Assembly: GCA_938038645.1 (NCBI GenBank)
Contig: CALHTA010000107.1
Location: forward strand, 1-8,012
Source: an uncultured Thiotrichaceae bacterium
GTDB lineage: Bacteria > Pseudomonadota > Gammaproteobacteria > Thiotrichales > Thiotrichaceae
Reading direction: 5' to 3'
Length of the DNA stretch: 8,012 bases
Positions within the stretch are counted from its first letter, which is position 1; each line of letters opens with the position of its first letter. Positions 6,099 to 8,012 of the stretch are shown here, one piece after another. A program made the translations under genes and the position numbers. The notes beneath the pieces are model-generated. The model saw only the letters and a list, made by a program, of their open reading frames with translations. It made no database searches and was not told the DNA's origin.

Positions 6099-6205
6099 AA
6101 AGAACAGATCTGGATTGGGGACACCAAATCTGCGTCCGCTAAGAGAAATAAAGACACCGGGCTTAAGCATCTATAACTTATCTCTCCCGTACAGCGGAAA
6201 ACCTG
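6061..6205 (-). ncRNA. Candidate small RNA convergent with engB (Spot 42/ErsA-like location)
   Basis: No gene is credible in this stretch, but the minus strand is highly structured and ends in an intrinsic terminator. From 5' to 3': hairpin A pairs 6177-6185 with 6142-6153 (AGAGA/TCTCT plus TAAG/CTTTA with a small bulge). Hairpin B pairs CAGATTTGG (6132-6124) with CCAGATCTG (6113-6105), nine pairs including one G-U. The terminator follows. The G-U pair becomes a C-A mismatch on the plus strand, so the stem favours a minus-strand RNA. A weak promoter (TTCACT 6236-6231, 16 bp, TATGTA 6214-6209) would start it near 6203. In E. coli spf (Spot 42) and, as I recall, in Pseudomonas ersA, an sRNA sits at this place and orientation next to engB. 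Overall sequence identity to those RNAs is not established; it could also be the end of a long degQ transcript. Confidence 0.45.
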
Positions 6206-6375
6206 TACTACATAAGTCGCATAAAGTATCAGTGAAACTTAACTTAACCTGAACGCTTGAATTTTTACGCAAAGCGTTGCTCGACCTACAACTAAAGCTT
6301 AATACACTAAATACCGTTTGTCACCAACAAATATCATTGTGTTTTTTTATCGGGGAAACGGTTTTTACTAATACT
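6206..6375. other. Gene-free region between candidate sRNA and degQ-like gene
   Basis: With the sRNA region this makes up the 331-bp gap 6045-6375. It is AT-rich and contains a run of seven T (6341-6347) and a loose inverted repeat ACCGTTT (6313-6319)/AAACGGT (6356-6362) with a 36-nt loop, followed by T on the plus strand. This could be a weak terminator of engB read-through, but the loop is too long for confidence. No clear terminator for the degQ-like gene is seen. Confidence 0.5.
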
Positions 6376-7485
6376 CTAACGAAAACCATTTCGGCTATCG
6401 ACTTTATTAATTTCTGCAACCGTGATTAGAGCACTTTGTTTACGAATAAACTCAATTGGGGCCATTGCTCCGATTCGTAAGTTACCAATAATGTTTTTCA
6501 AACTAACGCTGTTCCTGACACGACTGCCATTAGCTTGCACGATCACATCACCATCTCTTAATCCAGCTTGGTCAGCAGGCGAGTCGATGACCACACGTGA
6601 GATTAACGCGCCTTCTAAGCTTTTTAGGCCATACTTTTTCATCAGCTCTGGCGTAAGATTCTGAATCTCTACACCTAGCTGGCCTCGTATAACTTCACCA
6701 TTTTGGATCAATTGATCTTTAATGTTTCTAACCATGTTCGAGGGGATAGCAAAGCCGATACCAACACTTCCACCACTTCGTCCACCCAATATTGCGGTAT
6801 TGATTCCAATCAACTCGCCACGCAAATTAACTAGAGCCCCACCCGAATTACCAGGATTGATCGGTGCGTCAGTTTGAATAAAATTCTCATAGGCCTCTAT
6901 ACCTAGACCAGAACGCCCCAAAGCACTGACTATTCCTGATGTTGCTGTTTGTCCCAAACCAAACGGATTGCCAACGGCGACTACAAAGTCACCCACGCGT
7001 AGCTTTTTACTATTTGCTAAACCTATTGAACTTAGACGCTTTGCTTTAATTTGCAAAACACCCACATCCGCTTCGGTATCAGTGCCGACCACTTTAGCCT
7101 CGAACTCACGTCCATCCGTTAGTGTTACTTTTATCTTTGATGCGCCAACAATAACGTGAGCATTGGTAACGATATAACCATTCACTCTATCAATAATGAT
7201 GCCAGAACCAGTGCCTCTTGCTCTTTCAGGAAGCTCTGCCCCAAAAAGACGGCGATAACTTCCCTGTGACTGACCGTTAGAAGGTCGATTTCCCTCTGTT
7301 GCGATATCAACAACCGCAGGCATCACTTTTTCAAGCATATCAGCTAACGAGGGTAAAGCCACACCGTTCACAGAACTTGGCAGCGCTGCCATTACGTTAC
7401 TGCTTGAGCACAGCAAAGCTAGAGATGTGACTATGACAGCCAATACCTTATTAATACTTCGCCTAACTCTAAATAACCCTTTCAT
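6376..7485 (-). CDS. DegQ/HtrA-like periplasmic serine protease with a single PDZ domain
   Basis: Trypsin-like envelope quality-control protease. It has 369 residues. The N-terminus (basic residues, hydrophobic 13-25, VMA-AL near 31-35) reads as a cleavable signal, although retention as an anchor is possible. The protease domain has the triad His110 (TNAHV), Asp140 (TEADVGVLQI) and Ser214 (NPGNSGGAL). GNPFGLGQTATSGIVSALGR (172-191) matches DegQ almost word for word, and LPSLADMLEKVMPAVV matches the DegQ mature N-terminus. One PDZ domain (about 267-362) follows and the protein then ends, whereas DegP and DegQ carry two; single-PDZ architecture is that of DegS/AlgW. The loop between residues 65 and 92 is short. 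ATG 7485 was chosen over TTG 7497: it has GGTG/GTGAG just upstream and starts a normal signal. It follows the cbpA-like gene by 23 nt, so an operon is likely. DegS-like regulatory function cannot be excluded. Confidence 0.88.
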   Translation of the reverse strand: MKGLFRVRRSINKVLAVIVTSLALLCSSSNVMAALPSSVNGVALPSLADMLEKVMPAVVDIATEGNRPSNGQSQGSYRRLFGAELPERARGTGSGIIIDRVNGYIVTNAHVIVGASKIKVTLTDGREFEAKVVGTDTEADVGVLQIKAKRLSSIGLANSKKLRVGDFVVAVGNPFGLGQTATSGIVSALGRSGLGIEAYENFIQTDAPINPGNSGGALVNLRGELIGINTAILGGRSGGSVGIGFAIPSNMVRNIKDQLIQNGEVIRGQLGVEIQNLTPELMKKYGLKSLEGALISRVVIDSPADQAGLRDGDVIVQANGSRVRNSVSLKNIIGNLRIGAMAPIEFIRKQSALITVAEINKVDSRNGFR

Positions 7486-7508
7486 CTCACCACTCAATAG
7501 ATACTTGC

Positions 7509-8012
7509 TTATGTTTCACGGGGATCCCATTCGAACAGCTCTTGCATTTGCTCATAGAACGCTCGCTGTTCGTCAGTTTTAGCAGGTGGCGTAACAACCT
7601 TTAACACCACGTATTGATCACCAACATTTTTTCCAGGCATTCCCTTTGCCTTCAATCTCATTTTACTACCAGACTTAGTGCCCGCTGGTATCGTTAACTT
7701 AATACTACCACCTAAAGTGGGTACGGTCACACCACCGCCTAGCGCAGACTCCCAAGGGGCAATAGGTAAGTCTATATACACATCTTTACCCTCAACACGG
7801 AATTTTGGATGCTTATTAATGTGTACTTGCAGCAACAAATCCCCACCATTGGAGGCTTTTCCAGTCAGGCGGATCTTCTTGCCCTCTTCGATTCCCTTAG
7901 GGATTTTAACCTGTACACTATCCCCACCCTGAATACGAATTCGTTTGCTCGCACCTTCAAAGATATCTTCTAAGTCCAATGAAATTGTTGCCGTTTGCGG
8001 CTCTGGTTTTTG
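7509..8012 (-). CDS. cbpA: CbpA-type J-domain co-chaperone, N-terminus cut by window edge
   Basis: C-terminal 167 residues of a DnaJ-like protein; the frame stays open to base 8012, so the J domain lies outside. The visible part has the two beta-rich substrate-binding domains of type II J-proteins: SLDLEDIFEGASKRI, VKIPKGIEEGKKIRL(T)GKA, GDLLLQVHINKHPKF, then DLPIAPWESALGGGVTVPTL, LTIPAGTKSGSKMRLKAKGMPG and GDQYVVLKVVTPP. No zinc-finger CxxCxGxG repeats occur in this part, and the spacing fits CbpA, which lacks them. A TTG within the frame (7979) is not the start. The partner would be the DnaK Hsp70 in the cytoplasm. It is followed 23 nt later by the DegQ-like protease, pairing cytoplasmic and envelope protein quality control. 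The CbpA name is by domain pattern; a DnaJ paralogue is possible. Confidence 0.87.
   Translation of the reverse strand, partial: QKPEPQTATISLDLEDIFEGASKRIRIQGGDSVQVKIPKGIEEGKKIRLTGKASNGGDLLLQVHINKHPKFRVEGKDVYIDLPIAPWESALGGGVTVPTLGGSIKLTIPAGTKSGSKMRLKAKGMPGKNVGDQYVVLKVVTPPAKTDEQRAFYEQMQELFEWDPRET

Noticed and set aside
5825..6157. A 110-codon minus-strand reading frame opposite the engB 3' end
   Set aside because: It is mostly antisense to a well-conserved gene, has no recognisable domain and runs through the terminator hairpin.
5952..6170. A 72-codon minus-strand frame starting inside the candidate sRNA, with GGGAGAG about 11 nt upstream
   Set aside because: It crosses the intrinsic terminator and enters antisense engB, so a transcript ending at 6061 would lack its stop codon. 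A dual-function RNA is not supported.
6025..6252. A 75-codon plus-strand frame overlapping the engB end
   Set aside because: No ribosome-binding site or family resemblance, and its sequence coincides with the hairpins read on the other strand.
6313..6362. Inverted repeat ACCGTTT/AAACGGT followed by T on the plus strand, as an engB terminator
   Set aside because: The 36-nt loop and 7-bp AT-rich stem are too weak, and it lies about 270 bp from the engB stop.
1..8012. CRISPR arrays, tRNA or rRNA genes, insertion sequences, phage genes or a defence system
   Set aside because: No spaced direct repeats, cloverleaf, transposase or integrase motifs or terminal repeats were seen; almost all of the window is accounted for by recognisable metabolic and housekeeping genes.

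Overview
The window looks like a chromosomal stretch of a gammaproteobacterium, probably aquatic or marine. The grounds are the gene order dsbA, cytochrome c4, engB (an order I recall from Pseudomonas), the Coq7-type ubiquinone hydroxylase, a DegQ/CbpA-like proteostasis pair and a TRAP transporter. Base composition is moderate and there is no transposase, integrase, tRNA, rRNA or CRISPR array. It appears to be mostly conserved core genome with one accessory uptake module at the left end.

Left (1-2895): a TRAP organic-acid uptake module. On the minus strand lie the periplasmic binding protein (Tat-type signal) and the small membrane subunit DctQ, which runs off the left edge; the large permease should follow outside. 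Divergent from them is a FadR/FCD-type GntR regulator. The intergenic region holds two near-identical palindromes, AACTGGT-N3-ACCAGT(T/A). One abuts a candidate -35 box of the binding-protein promoter. The other fills the spacer of a candidate regulator promoter whose expected transcription start is the A of the regulator's ATG. This suggests an autoregulated, ligand-induced transporter, possibly with a leaderless regulator mRNA.

Middle (2897-6044): convergent with the regulator and one base away is coq7. It is preceded by a membrane-anchored DsbA-like oxidoreductase with a long Ala-rich tether, 5 nt upstream. Further upstream is a diheme cytochrome c4 gene ending in a strong terminator, and divergent from that is the ribosome-assembly GTPase EngB. 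Quinone synthesis, periplasmic disulfide formation (which passes electrons to quinones) and a periplasmic electron carrier therefore sit side by side.

Right (6045-8012): 331 bp without a gene follow engB. They carry a minus-strand structured region with hairpins and an intrinsic terminator, a candidate small RNA at the position and orientation of Spot 42 (enterobacteria) and ErsA (Pseudomonas) relative to engB. Beyond it, on the minus strand, are a single-PDZ DegQ-like periplasmic serine protease and, 23 nt upstream of it, the C-terminal part of a CbpA-type J-protein that runs off the right edge.

The best leads are the candidate sRNA next to engB, the two-operator control region of the TRAP module, and the tethered DsbA lipoprotein. 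All promoters, operators and RNA structures were read by eye; no database search or folding program was run.
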